Shown here: positions 28,776-37,372 of the stretch, one piece after another
Numbering within the stretch: the first letter of the stretch is position 1
Layout: each line of letters opens with the position of its first letter
From: Candidatus Cloacimonadota bacterium
Lineage (GTDB): Bacteria > Cloacimonadota > Cloacimonadia > Cloacimonadales > TCS61
Reading direction: 5' to 3'
Length of the DNA: 64,000 nucleotides
Assembly: GCA_030445745.1 (NCBI GenBank)
Contig: JASUTE010000002.1
Span: 94,859-158,858, forward strand
Notes under the pieces: model-generated
Databases searched by the model: none
Seen by the model: the letters and a program-made list of their open reading frames with translations, nothing else
Told to the model about the DNA's origin: nothing
Translations under genes and position numbers: made by a program

Positions 28776-30984
28776 AAATCTTCAAATCCTCTTCGGTAGC
28801 CAAAACTTCGCGTGGTTTACTGCCTTTATGTTTTCCTATTATGCCAGCTTTTTCCAAGTTATCAATAAGCCGGCCAGCGCGGGCATAGCCAATTCCAAGA
28901 TGTCTTTGCAGCATGGAAACTGAGGCATTTCCTGCCTGAACAACATAAACGGCTGCTTCTGGAAATTTATCATCATCATAATCAAGTGGATTCAGCTCAT
29001 TTTCATCTTCATCCAGTATCATAATTTCTTGCTCTGGTTTAGGCTGGGTCTTCAAATAGTCTACAATATTTTCTATTTCAGCATCGGAAATGAACGCTCC
29101 GTGAATTCGCTCGACCTCTCCGCTTCCCGGGGGTAAGAACAGCATATCACCTCTTCCCAGTAATTTTTCAGCACCATTAGCATCGATAATAACGCGCGAA
29201 TCTACCTTGCTTCCTACCTTAAAGGCTATGCGACAGGGGAAATTGGTTTTAATAATTCCGGTGATAATGTTGGAGGAAGGGCGCTGAGTTGCTAAAATAA
29301 GATGAATACCGATCGCACGCGCCATCTGTGCTAATCTGGTAAGCGGTTTTTCCACATCTTTGCCCACAGTCATCATCAAATCAGCAAGTTCATCGATAAT
29401 AATAATGATAAATGGCAATTTATGATCTGGTAATTTTTCACTTTTCTCTTGCTTTTCAGCTTCCAAAACTTCCAATTTGGCATTATAATCTTTTAAATTT
29501 CTAACCTTATATTTATGCAGCAGGGTGTAGCGTCTTTCCATTTCTCTTACCGCCCAATTAAGCACTTTCATGGCATCTTCATTGTCGGTTACCACATTCT
29601 CGATAAGGTGGGGAACACCTTCGTAGCCTGCCAATTCTATTCTTTTGGGATCAATCATTATAAAACGTACTTCTTCGGGACTGGAACGCAGCAGAAAACC
29701 ATTGATAATAGTGTTTATACAAACACTTTTTCCTGATCCTGTTGCCCCGGCAATAAGCAGATGCGGCATTGCAGCCAAATCGGTAACCACCGCCTGACCT
29801 GAGATATCTTTTCCTAAAGCAATTGCTAAGGGTTCTTTGTTGCGCTGCATCTTTTCAGAAAGTAGCACATCTTTCAGGTAGATAGTATTTCTGGAATCGT
29901 TAGGCAGTTCGATTCCAACCAGATCTTTACCGGGAATTGGAGCTTGCACACGAATACTTTTTGCTTTTATGGCCAAGGCCAGGTCATCTGCCAGAGTATT
30001 AATTTTACTCACTTTTACAGCAGGAGCCAGTTTGAGTTCGTACTGGGTTATAATTGGTCCAATATTCACGTTTACCACTTCCACATCCACATCGAATTCC
30101 GCCAATTTACGTTCTAATTTTTTGCTGGTTTTATGAATATTGCGCTCGATCTTCTCTCGAGCAGCTTCATTTGGTTTATGGGAAACCAGAAATTCCTCGA
30201 TATCTGGTGGCGTATATTCGCCTTCTTTGCTTACCTTCTTAGGTGGCTTAGGTTTGCTATTATTATTCCGATTTATCTCCGGCTTTTTCTGCAGGTTAGG
30301 TTGCTCTTTAGGCACGTTCTCGGTTATTTTGGGTTTATTCTCTTTCTTCTTTTTCTGCTTTTCTAGTTTAGTTTTTTTAGGTTTTTGTTTTTTGCTGAAT
30401 AGATTTATTAAAAAACCAAAAACAGCTACGATCAACTTCCAAAGAAGTTGGAAAAATTTCTTAATAGTTTGCGGTTCCAAAATAATTATAAGTCCTGCTA
30501 TCGCGACAGCTGCAGCTATTATAGCACTGCCTGTGGTATCGAAGATCTTGGTAAGAAAGGCCAACCAGTTTTGGGGAATAATTCCTATCGCTTGGGGAAG
30601 TTTTTCTTGCAAGGAAAAGACAAAAGTTTCCGCCATAAATACCAAAAAAATCAAAGTGACTGCTTTCCAAAACCATTTGCGGTTTTGCCAAATATTGGCA
30701 AAAAACAGCATAAAAAATAAACCAGCTAATACTGCCAAAGCCAAGGGCTGACCAAATAATTTAACCAGCCAATAGGCAAAGAAAGCTCCAAACACTCCGA
30801 TAGGGTTGTGTAGATCAGGTAAATCCAGCTTCACCAGCTTAATAACATTGAAGCTATTCTCACGAAGTCGATTATAATCGTAATTTATAAGTTCTGTACC
30901 AATGCTAACCGAAATAAGCAAAAGCAGCAAGATCAACATTAAAATTATGCTGATAATAACCGTACCAGTTCTTTTCTTTTCCAT
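28747..30984 (-). CDS. ftsK: DNA translocase FtsK/SpoIIIE
   Basis: 745 residues: four N-terminal membrane helices (to about residue 170), a Lys/Pro/Asn-rich linker (about 195-260), the alpha and beta motor domains with Walker A GATGSGKSVCIN and Walker B IIIIDELADLM, and a C-terminal gamma winged helix (SVSMLQRHLGIGYARAGRLI) that reads KOPS-like polarity sites. It moves chromosome dimers at the septum. The linker is short compared with E. coli. Confidence 0.97.
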   Translation of the reverse strand: MEKKRTGTVIISIILMLILLLLLISVSIGTELINYDYNRLRENSFNVIKLVKLDLPDLHNPIGVFGAFFAYWLVKLFGQPLALAVLAGLFFMLFFANIWQNRKWFWKAVTLIFLVFMAETFVFSLQEKLPQAIGIIPQNWLAFLTKIFDTTGSAIIAAAVAIAGLIIILEPQTIKKFFQLLWKLIVAVFGFLINLFSKKQKPKKTKLEKQKKKKENKPKITENVPKEQPNLQKKPEINRNNNSKPKPPKKVSKEGEYTPPDIEEFLVSHKPNEAAREKIERNIHKTSKKLERKLAEFDVDVEVVNVNIGPIITQYELKLAPAVKVSKINTLADDLALAIKAKSIRVQAPIPGKDLVGIELPNDSRNTIYLKDVLLSEKMQRNKEPLAIALGKDISGQAVVTDLAAMPHLLIAGATGSGKSVCINTIINGFLLRSSPEEVRFIMIDPKRIELAGYEGVPHLIENVVTDNEDAMKVLNWAVREMERRYTLLHKYKVRNLKDYNAKLEVLEAEKQEKSEKLPDHKLPFIIIIIDELADLMMTVGKDVEKPLTRLAQMARAIGIHLILATQRPSSNIITGIIKTNFPCRIAFKVGSKVDSRVIIDANGAEKLLGRGDMLFLPPGSGEVERIHGAFISDAEIENIVDYLKTQPKPEQEIMILDEDENELNPLDYDDDKFPEAAVYVVQAGNASVSMLQRHLGIGYARAGRLIDNLEKAGIIGKHKGSKPREVLATEEDLKIYGFIEDDDF

Positions 30985-30999
30985 AATAATCCTTACTGT

Positions 31000-32079
31000 T
31001 TACACACTAAAGCGAATATTTAAGATATCACCATCTTGCACGATATAATTTTTGCCTTCCAGGCGCAACTTCCCATGCTCTTTAATCGCTTTTTCGCTGC
31101 CCAGCTCTATTAAATCTTGGTAGTTAAAACATTCTGCCCGAATAAAACCGCGCGCTAGGTCAGAATGAATTTTGCCAGCAGCAGTTACAGCATCATCGCC
31201 CTTTTGAATAGTCCAGGCACGAACTTCATCTTTTCCAACAGTGAAAAAGCTGATTAATCCAAGCATATCGTAGGAAAATCGGGTCAATCTTTCGCGGGCA
31301 GAACCACTGATTCCCATATCTTCCATAAAAACAGCTGCTTCTTCACTGTTGAGCTTACTAAGCTCCATCTCGAAATTACCGGCAAATTCAAGAGCTCGAT
31401 AGTTTTGATTCAATTTCTCCAAAATATCCTGATTCTGACCAAAATTATTCTCATCGCTATTCAAAATTACCATAAGTGGTTTTTGAGTAATAAATTGAAA
31501 TCCGCGAATGCTTTTTTCTTCATCTGCTGTAAGCTGTAAATCTCTTATAGGAATTTCATTACTCAAATTTTCCACAATTTTGGCAAGTGCTTTTTGTTCC
31601 AATTTGCTGGCACTATCTTGCACACCGCGTTTCAGGTTTAGTTCCAGTTTTTCCAATCTTTTTTCTGCTATCATCAAATCGGAAAAGATTAGTTCAGAAT
31701 TTATTTTTTCTACATCACCTACCGGGTCAGGTTCACCTTGGGTTTGCGAGATTATTTCATCGCTAAAATTACGTACTACTACGGCGATAGCATCTGCAGT
31801 TTTTATCAGAGCCATAGAATTAGGTGGGAACAAGTCTCCATTGCTTTTATCTCCAGTTAAACCAACAAAATCCATATATTCAATAGAGGCATGGATAGTT
31901 TTTTGGGGTTTATAAAGCTCTGAAAGTTTATCTACGCGTTTGTCGTCCACTTCTACCATCCCAACATTAGGTTCATTGGCAGCATTACTGTAGCTAGCTG
32001 TTTCTGCTTCCAAGCTGGTAAGCGCATTAAAAATTGTTGTTTTCCCTGAGTTTTGCAGTCCAATAAGTCCTATTTTCAT
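31000..32079 (-). CDS. ychF: redox-regulated ATPase/GTPase YchF
   Basis: 359 residues of the Obg/YchF family: P-loop GLQNSGKTTIFNAL, a coiled-coil insertion, and a C-terminal TGS-like domain with FFTVGKDEVRAWTIQKG and HSDLARGFIRAE. The guanine-specificity motif is altered (LNSDEN rather than NKxD), as expected for YchF, which prefers ATP. It is ribosome-associated. The start overlaps the pseudouridine synthase stop by 4 bases. Confidence 0.95.
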   Translation of the reverse strand: MKIGLIGLQNSGKTTIFNALTSLEAETASYSNAANEPNVGMVEVDDKRVDKLSELYKPQKTIHASIEYMDFVGLTGDKSNGDLFPPNSMALIKTADAIAVVVRNFSDEIISQTQGEPDPVGDVEKINSELIFSDLMIAEKRLEKLELNLKRGVQDSASKLEQKALAKIVENLSNEIPIRDLQLTADEEKSIRGFQFITQKPLMVILNSDENNFGQNQDILEKLNQNYRALEFAGNFEMELSKLNSEEAAVFMEDMGISGSARERLTRFSYDMLGLISFFTVGKDEVRAWTIQKGDDAVTAAGKIHSDLARGFIRAECFNYQDLIELGSEKAIKEHGKLRLEGKNYIVQDGDILNIRFSV

Positions 32080-32810
32080 CTATTTTCCTCCGTTTTGTAT
32101 GAATCTCGTTTTAGTTTTACAACTTCGCTATTATTTAGCAAGCGCCATTTGCCAGGTGGTAATTTTCCCAGTTTCAAGCTACCAATTTGAGTTCTTTTCA
32201 GTCTAGTCACCTTGGCGTCAACCTGTTCTATCATTTTACGGATTTGTCTTTTGCGACCCTCGTAAATGGTTATTTTAAGTCTCATGCCATCTGCTGTTTC
32301 TTTTTTCACAAACACTTTTGCTGGAGCTGTCGATTTACCGTCAATTTTCATTCCTGACCGTAATTTATCCAATTCAGATTTTGCTAAATTTCTATTTACA
32401 TCTACCCGATAAACTTTCGCTAATTTATGGCGCGGATGAATTACTTTCTGGGCAAAATCACCATCGTTAGTTAGCAAAAGCAAGCCCTCCGAGCGATAAT
32501 CTAATCTTCCTACAGCAAAAAAATGGATATCAAACTTAGGCAAAAGGTCATATACCAATTTTCTGCCAAAATCATCATGATGGCTTACCAAATATCCGGG
32601 GGGTTTATTCAGCATTATGTAAAAATTATCCTGCGGGTATTGCAAAACCTGACCTTTATACTCTACCTTATCTTTTCCTATTCGTATATTGGACGCAAGA
32701 TCGGTACAAACTTTACCGTTTATTTTTATCTGTCCATCTAAGACAAGTTTTTCCACTTGTCTTCGTGAACCCAAATTGCATTTTGCTAAAAATTTGTTGA
32801 TTCTTACCAT
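32076..32810 (-). CDS. rluB: 23S rRNA pseudouridine synthase, RluB/RsuA family
   Basis: 244 residues: N-terminal S4 domain (MVRINKFLAKCNLGSRRQVE), then the RsuA-type catalytic core with GRLDYRSEGLLLLTNDG, which holds the active Asp. EGRKRQIRKMIEQVDAKVTRLKR is typical of the RsuA/RluB/RluE/RluF branch. RluB is the likelier assignment but RluE/RluF cannot be excluded. Overlaps of 4 and 7 bases with its neighbours indicate an operon. Confidence 0.88.
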   Translation of the reverse strand: MVRINKFLAKCNLGSRRQVEKLVLDGQIKINGKVCTDLASNIRIGKDKVEYKGQVLQYPQDNFYIMLNKPPGYLVSHHDDFGRKLVYDLLPKFDIHFFAVGRLDYRSEGLLLLTNDGDFAQKVIHPRHKLAKVYRVDVNRNLAKSELDKLRSGMKIDGKSTAPAKVFVKKETADGMRLKITIYEGRKRQIRKMIEQVDAKVTRLKRTQIGSLKLGKLPPGKWRLLNNSEVVKLKRDSYKTEENR

Positions 32811-33292
32811 TGTTCCAACGTATTTTTTATAATATTGTCAAAAAGATCTTCATAGATCGACAGGCGTGCTTCTTCTGCCGTACTATATTCGGCTGTTTCA
32901 TCTGTTTGGGAATAAGTTTCGCTGAGAATTAGGTTGGAATTTTCCCACAATACTTCCTCAGTAGTGAGATCGGTAAATTTTATCCAGAACATAATCTTCA
33001 CCTGATATTCCTTCACAGTAGAACCTTCATAGGAATAGATCTTATCTGTATAATCGCGAATCTCTCCTTCCAAAATGCAATCTGCATCTTCGGTAACCAG
33101 GCGTAGGCGGCCATCAGCTTGGAAATAATCGCTTAATTTAATGAAAAGTTCTTCACTCAATTCAAATTCATCACTTTGGTTCTGAAACTGCTCGATCTGA
33201 ATAGTTTTCAGGTGCGGATACGCCATAGTGCGAACCGAATAGCTACAGCTTAATAAAAACAGAATTAAAATACTTAAAATATATTTTTTCAT
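32804..33292 (-). CDS. lptE: LptE-like LPS-assembly lipoprotein
   Basis: 162 residues. A signal peptide ends in a lipobox (LLSC), giving a lipid-anchored protein. The mature domain has the alternating strand pattern of LptE, with PHLKTIQIEQFQNQSDEF at its start, DCILEGEIRDY in the middle, and LSIYEDLFDNIIKNTLEQW at the end. LptE plugs the LptD barrel that inserts LPS. A TTGACA hexamer at 33322-33327 on the minus strand could serve as its -35 element. It heads the run down to manC. Confidence 0.8.
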   Translation of the reverse strand: MKKYILSILILFLLSCSYSVRTMAYPHLKTIQIEQFQNQSDEFELSEELFIKLSDYFQADGRLRLVTEDADCILEGEIRDYTDKIYSYEGSTVKEYQVKIMFWIKFTDLTTEEVLWENSNLILSETYSQTDETAEYSTAEEARLSIYEDLFDNIIKNTLEQW

Positions 33293-33350
33293 ATATTTCT
33301 GCTATTTTTAGGTTAAGTTTCTGTCAAGAAATTAGTTGTTGCGCTTGCAG

Positions 33351-33678
33351 ACAGTCAAGCTCAAAAGGTCTGTAAATTACTTGTAAAGAATTTAAGCACT
33401 TTTCAGTTCTAGCTTATTTTTTCTTTTTCTCTTATTACTCTTTCCCTTCTTCTGATCTTTTCATTTAAACGCTCAATGCTATTGGTTATTCGCAATCTTT
33501 TGCGATACTTTAAGGGAAGAACAAGAACTGCTAAAATATCATCAAAACCTTGCCATAATTTACTATCTAAATTAGTTTGTACCTGAGCCATTATTCTCTC
33601 CTCCTTGTTTTGATTTTTGCTTAAACCAAGTATGAGGATTGAATTTTGGCTCAACTAATTTTACACCATTTTCTGGAC
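33351..33678 (-). mobile_element. internally deleted IS256-type element (MITE-like)
   Basis: The left boundary is the 58-base end repeated at 23587. The right boundary reads TTTACACCATTTTCTGGAC outward, which resembles the other end (TTTACAGACCTTTTGAGC) and IS256-type termini in general. Between them is an 81-codon reading frame joining a transposase start to a transposase C-terminal piece. The element is about 330 bp against ~1.3-1.4 kb for a full IS256 member. Exact ends and target duplication could not be fixed by eye. Confidence 0.55.
33409..33591 (-). pseudogene. IS256-family transposase remnant
   Basis: From an ATG at 33591 with a very good GGAGGAG site, the frame begins MAQVQTNLDSKLW like a transposase N-terminus. 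It then passes straight into GFDDILAVLVLP, YRKRLRITNSIERLNEKIRRR and VIR, the C-terminal region of IS256/Mutator transposases. The DDE core between them is missing, so it is inactive. The in-frame joining of start and end implies an internal deletion rather than random decay. The upstream part of the open frame (to 33654) is non-coding leader. Confidence 0.8.
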
Positions 33679-33757
33679 GTTATCCTATGCCCGCCAGCAA
33701 AATGTGCCGATGCGCGTAGTGTGGGTGGGTGGAGATGCTATATTATTTCTTTTGTAA
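33674..33757 (+). pseudogene. 3' fragment of a second SLOG/DUF2493 gene
   Basis: Read on the plus strand, the frame WTLSYARQQNVPMRVVWVGG matches the C-terminal TMDYAHQQKVPVRIVWVGK of the intact protein at 26731; about 37 of 45 bases are identical in the core. The 5' part is gone: the fragment abuts the right end of the IS relic. The stop is at 33755, just past the end of the convergent methyltransferase gene. It shows that a SLOG paralogue stood here before the IS and island arrived. Confidence 0.7.
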
Positions 33758-34744
33758 GATGTGTAAATATTCGATAGTTTTATTTGATTTGTGTTTTCTG
33801 TTTTCTTCTTTATCAGCTCTAAATCTTTGATAATCTATATTTGCTAAGCTGTATTTACCATATTTACTCATAATGTTTTCAACTTCATCAACAGTCATTA
33901 ATCCTTCATTATTATAACTTAAGAATATATATTTAAAATTTGCATTTTCTATTAACTCATTAAAAGCATTTATTACAGAATGTTTACTACAATATTGTGA
34001 TTTTTTATAATTTCTTAATCCAGTTTTACCTTTTGGCTCAAAATAATCATATAATGCAATTGTATTTAATAGATGGTAATTTGCTCCATACTGTCTAGTA
34101 TTATAAGGTGGGTCAAGATATAAAATATCTCCTTCAATTTGTTTTATTAGTTTGTTACTATCTTCATTAAACACTATATGGTCATTTACATTAATTGTAA
34201 AATCAGCTGATTCTATGATTAATTCTTTTTGAGCTGTTCTTTTTAAATTTTTCAAAAATGCACCATAAACTGATGCAGTATTTGCTACTTTATCAGCGCT
34301 TTCTATAAGGCTCGCCAATAAAAAATAATACAATTCATTAGATATTTCCTTGCTATCTTTCAATTTTTCAATTTCTTGTCTAATAGCATCAATTTTTTTC
34401 CCATTATTATCTGAGAAATATTGACGTCCACTACCACTTCCAATGCAATAATTATTATAAATAAAACCCACAGTTGGTTGAATGTTATTAAGTTTTTCTA
34501 TATACTTTTCTTTATTTGGTATTGGATTATGATTACCAATATAATTTTTATTCAAAACATAACTATAATATTCGAAGTCATTTGCGATTACCATTTTCAC
34601 AGAACTTTTAAACTTTCTTCCAATAATACCAGTTCCAGCAAAAAGATCACAGAAAATCTTATTTGATAAATTATTGCCAACAACTGATTGAATTGTTGTA
34701 AAAATAAAATCTGACAATTTATATTTTGAACCTATATAATTCAT
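33743..34744 (-). CDS. D12-class DNA adenine-N6 methyltransferase (restriction-modification)
   Basis: 333 residues. The SAM site is NKIFCDLFAGTGIIGRKF. The catalytic motif is LDPPYNTRQYGANYHLLNTIALYD, a form common in type II N6-adenine methyltransferases of the D12 class. The N-terminal MNYIGSKYKL is also typical. The target sequence is unknown. It is the last gene of a four-gene operon (gap of 2 bases) with a second methyltransferase and two nuclease genes. The codons are markedly more AT-rich than in the flanking housekeeping genes, which fits transfer. Confidence 0.88.
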   Translation of the reverse strand: MNYIGSKYKLSDFIFTTIQSVVGNNLSNKIFCDLFAGTGIIGRKFKSSVKMVIANDFEYYSYVLNKNYIGNHNPIPNKEKYIEKLNNIQPTVGFIYNNYCIGSGSGRQYFSDNNGKKIDAIRQEIEKLKDSKEISNELYYFLLASLIESADKVANTASVYGAFLKNLKRTAQKELIIESADFTINVNDHIVFNEDSNKLIKQIEGDILYLDPPYNTRQYGANYHLLNTIALYDYFEPKGKTGLRNYKKSQYCSKHSVINAFNELIENANFKYIFLSYNNEGLMTVDEVENIMSKYGKYSLANIDYQRFRADKEENRKHKSNKTIEYLHILQKK

Positions 34745-34746
34745 AA

Positions 34747-35886
34747 TTAATAAACCACATCATTAAATGATAATATTCTATTTTGTTCACAATCAATTGA
34801 AAATTCGATATAACGCAACTTTAAAATATTATTAGTAAAATTAAAATTATTAAAAGCATTTAACAAATTCTGATAATTCTGTGATGTCTTATCAGTGATT
34901 TCTCTTGCTATTATCATTGGTTCTATATCTGAAGGTCTATTTGGTACATAATATTGCTCAATCCAGTCAACATATCTTTGTAATTGATTTATAATGGCTG
35001 GATATGCTATACCAGATTTTAATTCAACCGGAACTACTTTTCTATTATCTCCATCAACCGAAATCATTATATCTATCCTTTGCATGCCAACACCACAAGA
35101 TACTTCATTACCAATCCATTCAATTTGTTGATTTAAAAATATAGGTAATTGTTCTAAATGTTGTAAGATGTATGCTTGTAAATGAGCTTCAAATTGCTTA
35201 TTATCACAATATTTATTTATCAATCTTGGGAGTATATTTATTTGTTCGACTCTACCAGAATAGTGATATGATTGTTGTGTTACTTCTATTTTTTGTGTTA
35301 TTTTGTTAAAAGTAAAGTTGCTTCCATCCAAATATATTCTGTTGTTTTTATTTCTAATCAGACTTATTAATCTTTCGCTTTCATAAATTGTAATCATTGT
35401 ATTTCCACGATTACCTTTAAGTTTTCGATAAATTAAACTCCATAACATTTGATTGGGAGATTGAATATTTTTGATTTCATCTAGCGCTTCCCATTCTGTT
35501 ATACCTTCTGCATATATTTGATATGGCTTTATTATAGTTCTAAAAGTTAAAGATTTTCCTAATTGGCTATTTAAAAATTGTTGATTATCATTGTTGTCTA
35601 GAAAAGAAGGTTCTTCTTTTACTTTAAAAACCCCATAAAACATTCCTTCTTTTATTCCTTGAGATTTATTTTGTTGTAGATAAAAAATTACATAATCATC
35701 TATTCTTATTCGTTGACTATCGGCAATCATACCAAGCAGGTTGTTTTCAGTTTTAGGATGCAGCCTACTTGTAAAAGAATTGTTAAAATCAATAATTCTA
35801 TCTTTTGCTCCTGTTCCAGCAAACATATATTCCAAATGATATTTGAAAGTTGTCAAATCTACTATAAAAACATGGGTTGTTGCCAT
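34747..35886 (-). CDS. predicted PD-(D/E)xK nuclease with EVE/PUA-like N-terminal region
   Basis: 379 residues. The C-terminal half has the nuclease pattern QRIDIMISVDGDNRKVVPVELKSG, that is D...E-x-K with the strand order of PD-(D/E)xK enzymes such as NucS or DUF91 proteins. The N-terminal ~170 residues (DDYVIFYLQQ, GMFYGVFKVKEEP) look like an EVE/PUA-type base-binding domain. It is probably a restriction nuclease, perhaps one that reads modified bases, but the family was not firmly recognised. Operon partners are an HNH nuclease upstream (gap 3) and an adenine methyltransferase downstream (gap 2). Confidence 0.65.
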   Translation of the reverse strand: MATTHVFIVDLTTFKYHLEYMFAGTGAKDRIIDFNNSFTSRLHPKTENNLLGMIADSQRIRIDDYVIFYLQQNKSQGIKEGMFYGVFKVKEEPSFLDNNDNQQFLNSQLGKSLTFRTIIKPYQIYAEGITEWEALDEIKNIQSPNQMLWSLIYRKLKGNRGNTMITIYESERLISLIRNKNNRIYLDGSNFTFNKITQKIEVTQQSYHYSGRVEQINILPRLINKYCDNKQFEAHLQAYILQHLEQLPIFLNQQIEWIGNEVSCGVGMQRIDIMISVDGDNRKVVPVELKSGIAYPAIINQLQRYVDWIEQYYVPNRPSDIEPMIIAREITDKTSQNYQNLLNAFNNFNFTNNILKLRYIEFSIDCEQNRILSFNDVVY

Positions 35887-35889
35887 ACT

Positions 35890-36573
35890 TTACTCCAACT
35901 CTGGATACAATTTTTTAAATACAGCATCAGCGGCTTCTTTGGCAGCCATTTTACTAACTTTTATAACCACTGTCTTTCTATATTTAACAGGGTCATATTG
36001 GTAACATCCTTTACATCCTAATTCTTCAGTATAATTTTCATCGCCCTCATAAAATTCAAAAGGATTACCCTTAAGATTTTTTGCATTCCATCTTTTATTT
36101 GTTTCTTTACATATTTTGCAAATTTGTCTTTTAGCATCATTAGCGGCTTTACATAATGGTTGAAAATCATCAAAACTTTGTGAGGTCAAATTAGAAATTC
36201 TATTATTGCCTTTTCTGCCATCTTTATGGTCGATCTCAATCTTTGTGTTTTCTGATTTTCCATTTATACCAAGCATTACACAATTTTGTTTTTTATAATA
36301 ATCTTTTATATCTTTTCTAATATTATGATTGAAATTTTCTTTTTTATTAAATCCATTTAGTCGTATAGCATCAATAGAATTTCCTTTAGTTATACTTTTA
36401 TCAAACTCTAGAAGGTATTCTTTTGCTAGGGGCGAACTTTTTCTACACCAGCTACCCCCATTGCCCAGCTTTAAATCAAAATATTTATTTTGAAATTCAG
36501 TTACTTTAACCCAACGGCTGAATCCATTTTGATCTGGTTTAGCTAAATCCAAAAATAAGTCTTTTTTTGACAT
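35890..36573 (-). CDS. HNH-type restriction endonuclease (predicted)
   Basis: From the ATG at 36573 (AAAGGAT upstream) the product has 227 residues; the longer frame to 36630 overlaps the upstream gene and is less likely. The nuclease core is IEIDHKDGRKGNNRISNL, followed by a structural zinc site with CKIC and CKGC. This matches type II enzymes of the beta-beta-alpha-metal class. The N-terminal region (SRWVKVTEF) probably reads DNA. It lies between two methyltransferase genes, so it is the best candidate for the restriction enzyme of the system. Confidence 0.78.
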   Translation of the reverse strand: MSKKDLFLDLAKPDQNGFSRWVKVTEFQNKYFDLKLGNGGSWCRKSSPLAKEYLLEFDKSITKGNSIDAIRLNGFNKKENFNHNIRKDIKDYYKKQNCVMLGINGKSENTKIEIDHKDGRKGNNRISNLTSQSFDDFQPLCKAANDAKRQICKICKETNKRWNAKNLKGNPFEFYEGDENYTEELGCKGCYQYDPVKYRKTVVIKVSKMAAKEAADAVFKKLYPELE

Positions 36574-36577
36574 ATAT

Positions 36578-37372
36578 TTATCCTTTCTTAAAAACAAAAA
36601 TATATTCGTGCTTAAATAAATAATAATCACTTTTCAATGCTCTATATCGCCAAATACCACCTTTACCAAGCTTACCTCTGTTGCCTTCAATATTTTTGAT
36701 TATTATGCCCTTTAATTTTACTTCAAAATTTTCCTTAATCGAATTAAATAAATAAAAAGATAGAGGGATTACCTCTCTATTTTTGTAAATATCACCTATA
36801 ACTAGAGCAAAATAGCGCCCATCTTCTAAATAGGGCAAGCAATTTTTGCAAACTTGTATAAATTTTTTTTTAAATAAACTGATATCTTTAATATTGGATA
36901 AATCATTTTTATTATTAGTAAATTTAATTATGTCAAGATATGGTGGATGCATCAAGATAAAATGAAAATTATATGTTTTAAATTTATCAAAAGCAGCTTT
37001 AATTTCTTTCTTGACTTTAATATTTTTAGTAACATCACATAGGCTGTAATAATAGTCTTTGTAAAAAATATCGTTATTCATTTTTGTATTTACATAATTT
37101 ATCATTTCAGGATTAATATCAAAACCAATATATTTTCTATGTAAATTTTCACATTCAAATAATGTAGTACCGCTTCCCATAAATGGTTCAAACACAATTT
37201 CATTTTTTTTGGTAAATCTTCTTATTAACTGGTTTGGAATTTGTGGGATAAAATTACCATGATAGATATTTGTGTGTTTACCTGATTTATCACGTTCATT
37301 GATCAACCAAAGGCTATCAACATTTATGTCTATTTCCTTCCATTTTTCTAAATCTAGGTCATTATACTTCAT
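36578..37372 (-). CDS. DNA N4-cytosine/N6-adenine methyltransferase (beta class)
   Basis: 264 residues. Motif order is circularly permuted: FEPFMGSGTTLFECENLHRKYIGFD, the SAM site, comes early (around residue 60), and the catalytic motif MHPPYLDIIKF comes later. HPPY in place of the usual D/N/S-PPY occurs in some members but is worth note. It is the first complete gene of the restriction-modification operon. Two methyltransferases with one HNH enzyme is typical of systems with an asymmetric target, each methylating one strand. Confidence 0.82.
   Translation of the reverse strand: MKYNDLDLEKWKEIDINVDSLWLINERDKSGKHTNIYHGNFIPQIPNQLIRRFTKKNEIVFEPFMGSGTTLFECENLHRKYIGFDINPEMINYVNTKMNNDIFYKDYYYSLCDVTKNIKVKKEIKAAFDKFKTYNFHFILMHPPYLDIIKFTNNKNDLSNIKDISLFKKKFIQVCKNCLPYLEDGRYFALVIGDIYKNREVIPLSFYLFNSIKENFEVKLKGIIIKNIEGNRGKLGKGGIWRYRALKSDYYLFKHEYIFVFKKG

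Noticed and set aside
30140..30751. 203-residue hydrophobic open frame antisense to ftsK
   Set aside because: It mirrors the membrane and Lys-rich linker region of ftsK, has no ribosome site or family likeness, and the ftsK frame is well supported.
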